Assembly: GCF_025465995.1 (NCBI RefSeq)
Contig: NZ_JANLNY010000023.1
Coordinates: 124,001 to 188,000, forward strand
Length of the DNA stretch: 64,000 bases
Origin: Pseudomonas sp. 5P_3.1_Bac2
Lineage (GTDB): Bacteria > Pseudomonadota > Gammaproteobacteria > Pseudomonadales > Pseudomonadaceae
Direction: 5' to 3'
Part shown: in pieces, positions 1-8,087 of the stretch
How the letters are laid out: each line of letters starts with the position of its first letter
Numbering within the stretch: position 1 is the stretch's first letter
Position numbers and translations under genes: made by a program
Notes under the pieces: model-generated
Told to the model about the DNA's origin: nothing
Seen by the model: only the letters and a program-made list of their open reading frames with translations
Databases searched by the model: none

Positions 1-1460
1 CCCAAACTGGCGAGGTTGATGTCACTGAGCTGGAAGATGAACTGACCTTCAATATTGAATCCTTCAACCGCCGCGTCATCACACCGGCCTTCGATAAAGT
101 CATCTGTGACGAACTAGCCAAAGAGCTTGACCCATTCGGCGAAGAAAAAACCATGATCTTCTGCGTAAACCAAAATCACGCAGAACGGGTAAAAAACCTG
201 CTTGATGATGCCTTCAAGGCAGCCTATGGCGAGCAATACAACGAAGCAGCCGTAAGCGTGATTACCGGCCAGAGCGACAAGGTTGAACAACTAATTCGTC
301 GCTACAAGAACGAGCCAACCCCCAATATCGCCATCACCGTCGACCTGCTCACCACCGGCATCGACGTACCGCGAATCTGCAATTTGGTCTTCATGCGCCG
401 CGTGCGCTCACGCATTCTCTACGAGCAGATGAAAGGCCGCGCCACCCGGCGCTGCGATGACATCGGCAAGACCGTATTTCGCATCTACGATCCGGTTGAC
501 CTGTATGCAAGTCTGGAAGCAGTCGACACCATGAAGCCCTTGGTGAAAGACCCCAATATTTCACTGGAACAACTGCTCGACGAACTCACCAACGATGCCA
601 GCCATAACGCGCCAGGCAACCAGGAAAACAGCAGCCACGCCCATGATGTACTTGACCAACTGAGCCAGCGCGTCATGCGTATTCTGCGCAAAGCGCAGCA
701 CAAAGCCGAAAGCAAGCCGAGCCTAAAACAGAAGCTCAACGAGCTGCAGGAGCTTTGGGGCGTTGAGCCGGCCAAACTGCATAAACACCTGCATGAACTT
801 GGCCCACAGCAAGCCGCCAACTTTGTCCGTAAGCACAGCCAACTGCTCAGCCAGTTGGACACTGTCAGCGCCCTGCTCGGCTCAGAGAACTACCCGGTGA
901 TCTCCAACCACACGGATGAACTAAAAGAGCGCAGGCAGGATTACGGCAATAACCAAAAGCCCGCTGACTATCTGGAAAGCTTCAACGACTTTATTCACAA
1001 CCAACTCAACCAGTCCGCAGCCTTAGGCGTCGTCGTAAACCGCCCTAAAGACCTCACCCGTGAGCAACTGCGTGAGGTCCGCCTGCTACTGGATCAGCAC
1101 GGCTTCAGTGAAGCCAGCCTGAAAAGCGCCTGGCGTAATCAGACCAATCAGGAAATCGCCGCCAGCATCATCGGCTATATCCGCCAGGCCGCCATTGGCG
1201 AAGCCTTGCTACCGTTCGACCAGCGCGTGGCCCAAGCCATGCAAAAAATCTACGCCCTGCTGCCATGGACACCCGTGCAACGCAAATGGCTGGATCGTCT
1301 GGCTAAACAACTGGTGCATGAGGTCATCATCGACGCAGAGCAATTCAACGACGCCTTCCGCGATGATGGTGGGCTGAAAGGCCTGAACCGCAACTTGGGC
1401 GGTAATCTCGATCAGGTATTGGCAGCCCTGAATGACAGCCTTTGGCAAAATGTCAGCTAA
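1..1460 (+). CDS. hsdR: Type I restriction enzyme R subunit, C-terminal part
   Basis: This is the ATP-dependent translocase/endonuclease subunit of a type I restriction system, cut by the window edge. The reading frame is open from base 3, so the 5' part lies outside the window; the first in-frame ATG (153) is internal. The visible part begins in the second RecA-like helicase domain (FNRRVIT near the edge, then IFCVNQNHAERV). Helicase motif V/VI follows as TTGIDVP and QMKGRATRR. The remainder is the long helical C-terminal domain that docks onto the HsdM2S core. The N-terminal PD-(D/E)XK nuclease and Walker A are not visible. The stop (TAA) is followed by an 80-bp gap with its own promoter. 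Identity is secure from the motifs and from hsdM and hsdS downstream. The order is hsdR first, with three unrelated genes before hsdM. Confidence 0.93.
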   Translation, partial: QTGEVDVTELEDELTFNIESFNRRVITPAFDKVICDELAKELDPFGEEKTMIFCVNQNHAERVKNLLDDAFKAAYGEQYNEAAVSVITGQSDKVEQLIRRYKNEPTPNIAITVDLLTTGIDVPRICNLVFMRRVRSRILYEQMKGRATRRCDDIGKTVFRIYDPVDLYASLEAVDTMKPLVKDPNISLEQLLDELTNDASHNAPGNQENSSHAHDVLDQLSQRVMRILRKAQHKAESKPSLKQKLNELQELWGVEPAKLHKHLHELGPQQAANFVRKHSQLLSQLDTVSALLGSENYPVISNHTDELKERRQDYGNNQKPADYLESFNDFIHNQLNQSAALGVVVNRPKDLTREQLREVRLLLDQHGFSEASLKSAWRNQTNQEIAASIIGYIRQAAIGEALLPFDQRVAQAMQKIYALLPWTPVQRKWLDRLAKQLVHEVIIDAEQFNDAFRDDGGLKGLNRNLGGNLDQVLAALNDSLWQNVS

Positions 1461-1465
1461 GCGGT

Positions 1466-1496
1466 TTGACAAACGGCATGGCTTAACGCCTACACT
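1466..1496 (+). promoter_or_regulatory. Candidate sigma70 promoter for the HTH-NTase-PP2C-hsdMS operon
   Basis: A perfect -35 hexamer TTGACA (1466-1471) is followed 19 bp later by TACACT (1491-1496). The spacing is 2 bp longer than ideal, so it may need an activator or use a shifted -10. It lies in the only gap of the operon, between hsdR and the 1541 gene. Confidence 0.45.
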
Positions 1497-1514
1497 GTCC
1501 TCAGTCCTAGGACA
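1496..1514. promoter_or_regulatory. Inverted repeat, possible autoregulatory operator
   Basis: TGTCCT (1496-1501) and AGGACA (1509-1514) form perfect 6-bp arms around a 7-bp centre. The inner TCCTAGGA is itself palindromic. The repeat sits right after the candidate -10 and upstream of a gene for an HTH protein, as expected for an autoregulated toxin-antitoxin-like operon. The function is inferred from position only. Confidence 0.4.
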
Positions 1515-1540
1515 AGGGACACCGAATAGCTGAGGCAACC

Positions 1541-2185
1541 ATGAAGAGTCAAGACCTTCTATTACTGATCAAATTGATCTGCCTTGAGCAGCGTGAGCGC
1601 CAGCAGCAAAGGCTTGATGGCGATACAGCAGAGCGGGCCAAACACATCAGCCTCCCAAAACCAGACGAATGGCAAGGCTGGGAGGATCATGTAGAACAGG
1701 ACCCTCCGATTCATCATGACAGTTACTCCGTACGCGCTCTGGAAGCCTCACTGGGGATCAGCAAAAGCGAGGTTGCCTCGGCATTAAAGCGCTGCCAGCA
1801 GATTGGACTATTGCGCCTCGAGCCAAGCACTCAGTTACCAAGGGTCAACAGCAAGGCCTTACTGGGTTTTATCGAATATGGATCGCGCTACGTATTTCCC
1901 GTCAAGCCAGCAGAAATTGTTCGTGGCATACCAACTAGTTTTTCCGCCCCGGTACTGCAAGGCTCCCTGATGAGTGGCGGCGACCTTATCCATGTCTGGC
2001 CTGATGCTTACGGCAATCGCAAAGGGCAATCCGTTACCCCGTTATTCAAAACTGTGCCGGGCGCAGTAAAGAAAGACCCGCTGCTGTATGAATATCTGGC
2101 CCTGATTGATGCCATTCGGTTGGGCAACGCCAGAGAGGCCAATCTCGCCAACCAAATGCTGCGTGAAAAGGTGCTACAAGCATGA
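1541..2185 (+). CDS. Winged-helix/HTH protein, possible antitoxin-like partner
   Basis: This is a 214-aa cytoplasmic protein with no signal peptide. Residues about 62-91 (YSVRALEASLGISKSEVASA...LKRCQQIGLL) form a recognisable helix-turn-helix, like MarR/winged-helix DNA-binding segments. The remainder has no motif I can name. Its stop overlaps the start of the nucleotidyltransferase gene (ATGA), so the two are translationally coupled. A DNA-binding protein coupled to an AbiEii-like nucleotidyltransferase resembles type IV toxin-antitoxin layouts, with this protein as repressor or antitoxin; that role is inference. An inverted repeat at 1496-1514 could be its operator. It could instead be a transcription regulator of the whole restriction operon. 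Confidence 0.6.
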   Translation: MKSQDLLLLIKLICLEQRERQQQRLDGDTAERAKHISLPKPDEWQGWEDHVEQDPPIHHDSYSVRALEASLGISKSEVASALKRCQQIGLLRLEPSTQLPRVNSKALLGFIEYGSRYVFPVKPAEIVRGIPTSFSAPVLQGSLMSGGDLIHVWPDAYGNRKGQSVTPLFKTVPGAVKKDPLLYEYLALIDAIRLGNAREANLANQMLREKVLQA

Positions 2186-2886
2186 GCCGCTCACACAATA
2201 TTCAAATGCTCGAAGTGGTCGCCGAAGCCCTTGGACAAGAGCTTTGCCAAGAGGTCGCCTTCGTGGGCGGCTGTACCACAGCCTTGCTGCTGACGGATGA
2301 GTTCAGCCGCGAAGAAGTTCGCTACACCGACGATGTCGACTTAGTTGTCCACCTGACCGGCTACGCCCAATGGCAAAGCTTAGTCGAGCAACTGCAGCAA
2401 AAAGGCTTCCGGCAATCGCCGCAGGATGAAGTTATCTGCCGCATGCGGCTCGGCGAACTGAAAGTCGACTTTATGCCTGAAGATGCCGAAGTTGCCGATC
2501 TTCTGGGCTGCAATAACCGCTGGTTCAAAGACGGCCTGAGCAGCGCGCAATGGTACGACTTACCTAGTGGTCGGCGTATCCGCCTTTTCACGCCCCCCTA
2601 CTTTCTCGGCAGCAAACTGGAGGCCTACGCAGGGCGCGGAGCACAGAACCCGCTAGGTAGCCAAGACCTTGAAGACATACTTAATCTTGTGAACGGCCGG
2701 GAAGAACTGCTGCAAGAAGTCGATAACGCAGCCCCCGAGTTACGCGCCTACCTGGCAGAAAAGCTCGCTGAACTCCTGAACAATAATGACGTTGGCTACT
2801 TGGTACAGGATGCCGCTCGGGGTGAAAGCGAACGCGAGCAGATTATCTGGCAACGCTTGCACCATCTCGCTCAGGTAAATGCCTGA
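2182..2886 (+). CDS. AbiEii/AbiGii-like nucleotidyltransferase
   Basis: This 234-aa protein has the nucleotidyltransferase-fold signature. GG at residues 29-30 (FVGGCTTALLL) is followed by D51-V-D53 in YTDDVDLVV, and a third acidic residue lies in LKVDFMPED (D96). The family transfers nucleotides to RNA or protein and includes abortive-infection toxins of type IV toxin-antitoxin systems (AbiE) and MenT-type toxins. The start ATG overlaps the preceding stop by four bases, and the next gene starts directly after this stop. The metal-binding residues are intact, so an active enzyme is expected. The target is unknown. Its place inside a type I restriction operon suggests phage defence or a guard function (inference). 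Confidence 0.75.
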   Translation: MSRSHNIQMLEVVAEALGQELCQEVAFVGGCTTALLLTDEFSREEVRYTDDVDLVVHLTGYAQWQSLVEQLQQKGFRQSPQDEVICRMRLGELKVDFMPEDAEVADLLGCNNRWFKDGLSSAQWYDLPSGRRIRLFTPPYFLGSKLEAYAGRGAQNPLGSQDLEDILNLVNGREELLQEVDNAAPELRAYLAEKLAELLNNNDVGYLVQDAARGESEREQIIWQRLHHLAQVNA

Positions 2887-3573
2887 ATGCGCGTAACCTT
2901 AAACTGGCAAACCCAAACCGGCACACTCACAACCAACAATCGCGATGCAAGTGCCCATATCGAACGGTCAGACGCCAGCCTTTACCTGATCGCCGATGGC
3001 AGTAGCAGCCGTCAAGACAGCGGTGAGTTAGCCATTAGGCTACTGGCAGAACTGGCTCAAGGTTTCGAGCACTTACCCGTGAGCGAACTCCTCCCAGAAC
3101 AACTGGCCGAGGCCCTCGTTCAGGTCATCGCGATCACCCATCAGCAACTGCGCGATATTTATCCCAATGCAGCCTGCAGCTACCTGGTGTTATGCCAGCA
3201 CGCTGATGCCATGTTTAGTATCCATGAAGGTGACTGCTGCCTTGGGCTGCGCGAATCAGACAACACAATTCGCTGGCTGAACGCCCCACACTGCCTAGCC
3301 AACTGGCAAGGCAATTTAAGCCACGCTGAACTGGCACAGATGCCATCACGCCACAGACTGACCCGCTGCTTTAGCCCAAGGCGTGCAAACAGCCCTGAAA
3401 TAAATCACTGGCCGCTTAGCGCAAAGCAACATTGGCTGTTAGCCACTGACGGATTCTGGGCTGGGCTGAATGACCAGCAGCAACAATGCTTCTTAAACGA
3501 TGGCAGCCTGACGGCGCCACCTACTGACGACGATATCAGCTGTCTGAGTATCATTTATTCCGCTACCGGTTGA
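2887..3573 (+). CDS. PP2C-family serine/threonine phosphatase
   Basis: This 228-aa protein has the spaced aspartates of metal-dependent PP2C phosphatases. They are D20 in TTNNRDAS, D37-G38 in LIADGSSS, G115-D116 in IHEGDCCLG, D188-G189 in LLATDGFW, and the C-terminal DDDISCLSI. It starts on the base after the nucleotidyltransferase stop, so coupling is tight. No membrane segment or signal peptide is present. PP2C proteins usually reverse a Ser/Thr kinase. No clear kinase gene lies in the visible operon, but the 6553 gene product has a faint kinase-like stretch. A phosphatase inside an hsd operon is unusual and suggests phospho-regulation of restriction or of the neighbouring nucleotidyltransferase (inference). 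Confidence 0.78.
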   Translation: MRVTLNWQTQTGTLTTNNRDASAHIERSDASLYLIADGSSSRQDSGELAIRLLAELAQGFEHLPVSELLPEQLAEALVQVIAITHQQLRDIYPNAACSYLVLCQHADAMFSIHEGDCCLGLRESDNTIRWLNAPHCLANWQGNLSHAELAQMPSRHRLTRCFSPRRANSPEINHWPLSAKQHWLLATDGFWAGLNDQQQQCFLNDGSLTAPPTDDDISCLSIIYSATG

Positions 3574-3625
3574 GTTGAGTACCACCATAACTCAGCCCAC
3601 ACTTTGAACAATCTTGAGAACGACC

Positions 3626-5170
3626 ATGACCCAATCCGACATCGTCCAGAAACTCTGGAACCTCTGCGATGTACTGCGCGACGACGGCATCAACTACAGC
3701 GACTACGTCACCGAGCTGGTCTTGCTGCTGTTTATCAAAATGGAATTCGAGCAGGCACAAAGCGGGACTCAATTCGAACATAAACTGCCTGAAGGAGCGC
3801 GCTGGCCTGATCTGGTGGATAAGTCCGGCCTGAACCTGCTCAACCATTACCGGCAAATGCTGCTGGACCTTGGCCAAAACAGCGACCCGCTGATTGCCGC
3901 CATCTATGCCGACGCCCAAACCCGCCTGAAAGAGCCGCGCCATCTGGAGCAATTGATCAAAAGCCTCGACGGCATTGACTGGTTTAGCGCACGGCAAGAC
4001 GGCTTAGGCGACCTCTATGAAGGCCTGCTGGAGAAGAACGCCAGCGAAACCAAATCCGGTGCGGGCCAGTACTTCACCCCGCGCCCGCTGATCGACAGCA
4101 TCATCCGCTGCATCAAGCCGCAGTCCGGTGAAACCATTCAGGACCCCGCAGCAGGCACCGCAGGCTTTTTGATTGCTGCCGACGCTTACATCAAAAGCCA
4201 GACCGACGACCATTACGACCTGAGTGCTGCCGCCAAGGCCTTCCAGCGCAACCGCGCTTTCATCGGTGTCGAACTGGTGCCCGGCACACGCCGCCTGGCA
4301 TTGATGAACACCTTGCTGCATGGCATGGAAGGGGATGAAGAAGGCGTCGTGCACTTAGGCAACGCCCTCGGCAGTGTGGGCGCCAACCTGCCCAAGGTGG
4401 ATGTGATTCTTTCCAACCCGCCGTTCGGTACCGCCAAAGGCGGCGGCGGCCCGACTCGGGACGACCTCACCTATAAAACCAGCAACAAGCAACTGGCCTT
4501 CCTCCAGCATATCTATCGCGGCCTCAAGCCCGGCGGCCGCGCAGCCGTGGTGTTGCCAGACAACGTGCTGTTTGAGGCCGGAGTCGGCACTGAGGTGCGC
4601 CGCGACCTGATGGACAAGTGCAACCTGCACACCATCCTGCGTTTGCCCACTGGTATCTTCTACGCCCAGGGCGTCAAGACCAATGTGCTGTTCTTCCAGA
4701 AAGGCACGCCGGATAACCCGCGTCAGGAACAAGGTTGCACCCAGCGCGTATGGGTCTACGACCTGCGCAGCAATATGCCCAGCTTCGGCAAGCGCACTCC
4801 GTTTGGCGCTCAGCACCTTAAGCCATTTGAAGAGGCTTACGGTGACGACGCCAACGGCAACAGCCCCCGTGCCGAAAACGTGGAAGGTGTCGGCGAAACC
4901 AGCCGTTTCCGCGTCTTTACCCGCGAACAAATCCGCGAGCGCGGTGACTCGCTGGATATCAGCTGGCTAAAAGATGAAAACAGCATCGACGCCGCCGACC
5001 TGCCCGCGCCGGAAGTGCTGGCGGGCGAAGCCATGGCCGAACTGACCGAAGCCCTGCGCGAGCTGGATCAACTGATGCAGGCGCTGGGGGCCGGGGATGA
5101 AGCCGAGCAGCAGAAGCAGATGCTGGCTGAGGTAATGGGATTGGTGGTGGCTCAGGAGGTTGGGGAATGA
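3626..5170 (+). CDS. hsdM: Type I DNA methyltransferase M subunit
   Basis: This is a 514-aa N6-adenine methyltransferase subunit. With HsdS it methylates the target adenine, and with HsdR it forms the restriction complex. An N-terminal helical HsdM domain (about residues 1-130) is followed by the SAM-binding motif DPAAGTAGF near residue 172 and the catalytic SNPPF motif near residue 262. GAGQYFTPRPLI precedes motif I as usual. I chose ATG 3626 rather than TTG 3614 because homology begins at MTQSDIVQKLW. The stop overlaps the hsdS start (ATGA). The length is typical of the family and no key motif is missing. Confidence 0.96.
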   Translation: MTQSDIVQKLWNLCDVLRDDGINYSDYVTELVLLLFIKMEFEQAQSGTQFEHKLPEGARWPDLVDKSGLNLLNHYRQMLLDLGQNSDPLIAAIYADAQTRLKEPRHLEQLIKSLDGIDWFSARQDGLGDLYEGLLEKNASETKSGAGQYFTPRPLIDSIIRCIKPQSGETIQDPAAGTAGFLIAADAYIKSQTDDHYDLSAAAKAFQRNRAFIGVELVPGTRRLALMNTLLHGMEGDEEGVVHLGNALGSVGANLPKVDVILSNPPFGTAKGGGGPTRDDLTYKTSNKQLAFLQHIYRGLKPGGRAAVVLPDNVLFEAGVGTEVRRDLMDKCNLHTILRLPTGIFYAQGVKTNVLFFQKGTPDNPRQEQGCTQRVWVYDLRSNMPSFGKRTPFGAQHLKPFEEAYGDDANGNSPRAENVEGVGETSRFRVFTREQIRERGDSLDISWLKDENSIDAADLPAPEVLAGEAMAELTEALRELDQLMQALGAGDEAEQQKQMLAEVMGLVVAQEVGE

Positions 5171-6519
5171 GTGAGTTGCCAGCTGGATGGTCGCAGGCAC
5201 GCATTATTGACTTGGCTGACATCAACCCCAAGCAGGCATTCGACGATGATCTCATCGCAGGGTTTGTGCCTATGTCTCATGCGCCAACCAACTTTCTAGA
5301 CAAACTTCGCTTTGAGCAGCGTCCATGGGGCGAAATTAAGAAGGCTTATACAAACTTCAAAGATGGGGATGTGATTTTTGCCAAAGTCACCCCCTGTTTT
5401 GAAAATGGCAAGGCGGCGTTTGTCGAGGGCCTGCCCAACAATATCGGTGCTGGAAGCAGTGAGTTTTATGTACTGCGTCCTGCTAGCGATGAAATTTCAG
5501 CTAAGTACTTACTGGCCTTAGTCAAAACTCGCGACTTTCTGAGCAGCGGCGCAGAAAACATGACCGGGGCCGTAGGGCTTCGCCGGGTTCCTAAGTCGTT
5601 CGTAGAGAATTATTTAATTCTCGTTCCACCAGCAGCGGAACAAACCCGCATCGCCCAAAAACTCGATGAACTACTGGCACAGATCGACACCCTAAAAGCC
5701 CGCATCGACGGCATCCCCGCGCTGCTCAAACGCTTCCGCCAATCTGTTCTAGCTGCTGCTGTTTCTGGGCGGTTGACGATATCCAAATCAACACTAGAAG
5801 ACCCTATTGATTGGCAAGAGCTTCCATTCGCGTCAGTGATAAATGATTTGAGATACGGCACAGCAAAAAAGTGTGATTACAACATCGGAGATACCGGGGT
5901 ACTACGAATTCCAAACATTGGCGAAAATGGAATAACACTAGACGACCTTAAATCATCCAACTTTACCGAGCAGGAAAAGCTTAAACTTTCTTTGCGCAAA
6001 GACGACATCATCCTAATTCGTTCCAACGGAAGCGTTGATCTTGTTGGAAAACCAGCATTAGTCACTCATAAAGAGGAAGGACTACTTTTTGCTGGATATC
6101 TAATTCGTATTCGTCTAAAAACCGATCAAGCAGTGCCTCAATACATCAATTACTGGCTGAAGTCCCCAATTACTAGGCAAATTATTGAATTGATGGCTAG
6201 ATCGACTAGCGGCGTAAACAATATCAACAGCGAGGAAATTAAATCACTGTCCTTGAAATTGCCCCCCTTAGAGCAACAAACCGAAATCGTCCGGCGCGTC
6301 GAACAACTCTTCGCCTTTGCCGATCAGCTAGAAACCAAAGTCACTGCCGCCCAAAGCCGTATCGACCAGTTAACCCAGAGCATTTTGGCCAAAGCATTCC
6401 GGGGCGAGTTGGTGCCGCAAGACCCGAACGATGAGCCGGCCAGCGTTTTGCTGGAGCGCATCAAAGCCCAACGCGCCGCTGCGCCCAAAGCTAAACGCAG
6501 CCGGAAGGCTTCTGCATAA
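5167..6519 (+). CDS. hsdS: Type I restriction specificity subunit
   Basis: This is the 450-aa DNA-recognition subunit with the standard two-TRD layout. TRD1 spans about residues 1-155. A conserved coiled-coil spacer follows (PPAAEQTRIAQKLDELLAQI to about residue 200), then TRD2 to about residue 365. The C-terminal spacer begins PPLEQQTEIVRRVEQLF. The two spacers are recognisably similar, as expected for the half-subunit symmetry. The second target domain (about 5770-6270) is visibly richer in A/T and rarer codons than its flanks, which suggests exchange of the recognition domain by recombination. The start overlaps hsdM by four bases. The target sequence cannot be read from the protein. Confidence 0.95.
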   Translation: MSELPAGWSQARIIDLADINPKQAFDDDLIAGFVPMSHAPTNFLDKLRFEQRPWGEIKKAYTNFKDGDVIFAKVTPCFENGKAAFVEGLPNNIGAGSSEFYVLRPASDEISAKYLLALVKTRDFLSSGAENMTGAVGLRRVPKSFVENYLILVPPAAEQTRIAQKLDELLAQIDTLKARIDGIPALLKRFRQSVLAAAVSGRLTISKSTLEDPIDWQELPFASVINDLRYGTAKKCDYNIGDTGVLRIPNIGENGITLDDLKSSNFTEQEKLKLSLRKDDIILIRSNGSVDLVGKPALVTHKEEGLLFAGYLIRIRLKTDQAVPQYINYWLKSPITRQIIELMARSTSGVNNINSEEIKSLSLKLPPLEQQTEIVRRVEQLFAFADQLETKVTAAQSRIDQLTQSILAKAFRGELVPQDPNDEPASVLLERIKAQRAAAPKAKRSRKASA

Positions 6520-6552
6520 GATCACCGCTCACTGACCCGAACAGAGGTTGCC

Positions 6553-7446
6553 ATGACAGATTGGATCAATTTGCTACAACGTCTGTTTAGCTGGTTCAGT
6601 GAGCGGCGCAACTCAGCTCGGCAGCAGGCAGCTCGCGTACTGGCAACCTTTGAGGCCCATGGGATATCCCGCACTGAAATCAACGCGCTGCTGCCGGAGG
6701 CTTTACAGCTAACGGCCTATCAATGGTCCAACGCTGACCAGCTCAAGTTGGCGTTACGCCAGCAGCACCTCAACTGGATAAATGAATACTTCGCGCTGCA
6801 AGACGGTTGGCTTACCGGGCAAAGCGAATCTGCTCATCAGCATGTATTCAGCTACAAATCACCCGCCAAGCTCCACCAATGGTTTCAGAAAAAGCGCACA
6901 CCCGGTGTTGATTTAGAGTTCAGGCTGCATCTGATCACGCCAGACACTCGCGAAATTGGCCCAGACTCAGAAGGCTACTACGCGCTGGTGATGGAGCAGA
7001 TGGATGACGGGCTTGAGCGGTGCAGCCGTTTTTACCACCTTAGCGAAGGGGGCCATTTCGAGCACTGGCCTTGCCTTATCCATCTTATGCAGGTGCTGGC
7101 TATCGCCCATCACCATGGTGTGATCATGCGCCGTGCGCAGTTGGATACGCCCGCCTTATACAAACTGAGCCATCACCAGGGGCTTATTCCTGACTGGCTA
7201 CACAAGTGCCGCCCTCACCCGCTGCAAGCTGACCACGAATTGTGGCCACACTTCTCCGGCCACAGCCCATGGCTTGAACAACTACGCAGCGATGCCGAGC
7301 AGGGGCTGCGCCATGCAGGGTTAAGCGAGGTGCTTACGACGTGGCACGCAGACGTTCAGCGCTTTGCTCGGCAGCAGCCAATCACCGACAGACTGTTGCG
7401 GCCACACAACGCGCCGAAAACTGAAGCCACAACACGCTGCCAATAA
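6553..7446 (+). CDS. Unrecognised 297-aa protein at the end of the hsd operon
   Basis: I do not recognise this family. The start has a clear ribosome site (AGAGG) 33 bp after hsdS, so it belongs to the operon. Residues about 28-95 look like a small helical domain whose end (NWINEYFALQDGWLTGQ) resembles the tail of XRE-type HTH domains (EYF-V---WL-G). A middle segment has YYALVMEQMDDG and later LMQVLAIAHHHGVIMRR. These loosely resemble the hinge and catalytic-loop region of Ser/Thr kinases, but the HRD aspartate and a Gly-rich loop are absent. A degenerate kinase-like sensor paired with the PP2C at 2887 is therefore only a guess. There is no signal peptide or membrane segment. Confidence 0.5.
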   Translation: MTDWINLLQRLFSWFSERRNSARQQAARVLATFEAHGISRTEINALLPEALQLTAYQWSNADQLKLALRQQHLNWINEYFALQDGWLTGQSESAHQHVFSYKSPAKLHQWFQKKRTPGVDLEFRLHLITPDTREIGPDSEGYYALVMEQMDDGLERCSRFYHLSEGGHFEHWPCLIHLMQVLAIAHHHGVIMRRAQLDTPALYKLSHHQGLIPDWLHKCRPHPLQADHELWPHFSGHSPWLEQLRSDAEQGLRHAGLSEVLTTWHADVQRFARQQPITDRLLRPHNAPKTEATTRCQ

Positions 7447-7541
7447 CTGGCTGAGAAGGCTGTTCGATCAACCGTAACCGCTGCCAGCATTTTTGTATGC
7501 AACGGGGATAGCTGCCCCCCCTAACGATCAGGATGATCCCT

Positions 7542-8018
7542 ATGCGCACCCGCTCCTTGACTCTGTTTGTTGTTTGCAGCGTCACCCTATCCGCTCATGC
7601 CGAAATGAAATTGGGCACCTTCACCAGTTCCGGAAAGCTGCTGGTCTCGGACACCGTCAATAAAGAACTGATCCACAACTCGAACTTCAGCACCGAAGAC
7701 CTAGAGCGCATTAAGCGTCAGCTAGAAGACCAACAGCGCAAGATCGACGCCCAAGCGCAGGCCATCGAGCAGTTGCAGCGCCAACCCAAGCAAGATCAAC
7801 ACTCGCCCAGAGAAACCCAAGAGTTACAGCGCAGTGTGGAGGAGCAAGCGCGGCAAATAGAAAAGCTGCAACGCCAGCCCACCCAAGGTGAAGGCCAGTC
7901 CAGGGACACACAAGAGCTACAGCGCACGGTGCAGCAGCAAGAGCGACAAATCGATTCGCTCGAACGCGAGCTTGAGCGACTGAGCCGCACGGTGGACGAC
8001 CTCAAGCGCAGCCGCTAA
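7542..8018 (+). CDS. Small exported coiled-coil protein
   Basis: The protein has an N-terminal signal peptide (MRTRSLTLFVVCSVTLSAHA) followed by a short globular stretch. From about residue 50 to the end it is a heptad-rich coiled coil of Gln, Glu and Arg. Two similar units are visible in the coil (IEQLQRQPKQ... and IEKLQRQPTQ..., each followed by TQELQR), so it grew by internal duplication. I chose ATG 7542 over 7533 because an AGGA lies about 8 bp upstream of 7542 and overlaps the 7533 codon. The position next to the restriction island may be accidental. It is probably a periplasmic structural or scaffold protein of unknown role. Confidence 0.6.
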   Translation: MRTRSLTLFVVCSVTLSAHAEMKLGTFTSSGKLLVSDTVNKELIHNSNFSTEDLERIKRQLEDQQRKIDAQAQAIEQLQRQPKQDQHSPRETQELQRSVEEQARQIEKLQRQPTQGEGQSRDTQELQRTVQQQERQIDSLERELERLSRTVDDLKRSR

Positions 8019-8030
8019 AACCAATAAAAC

Positions 8031-8056
8031 AAAACGGGGCCCGAAGGCCCCGTTTT
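8031..8056. terminator. Bidirectional intrinsic terminator
   Basis: An 11-bp perfect stem AAAACGGGGCC / GGCCCCGTTTT encloses a CGAA loop. It lies between the convergent 7542 gene and ettA. A and T runs on the two sides let it serve both strands. Confidence 0.9.
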
Positions 8057-8087
8057 GCTGTAGCACGCAGGTAACTGGGTCAGTCCG

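Noticed and set aside
6553..7446. Calling the 6553 product a Ser/Thr kinase
   Set aside because: The catalytic Asp of HRD, the DFG motif and a glycine-rich loop are missing, so the likeness may be chance.
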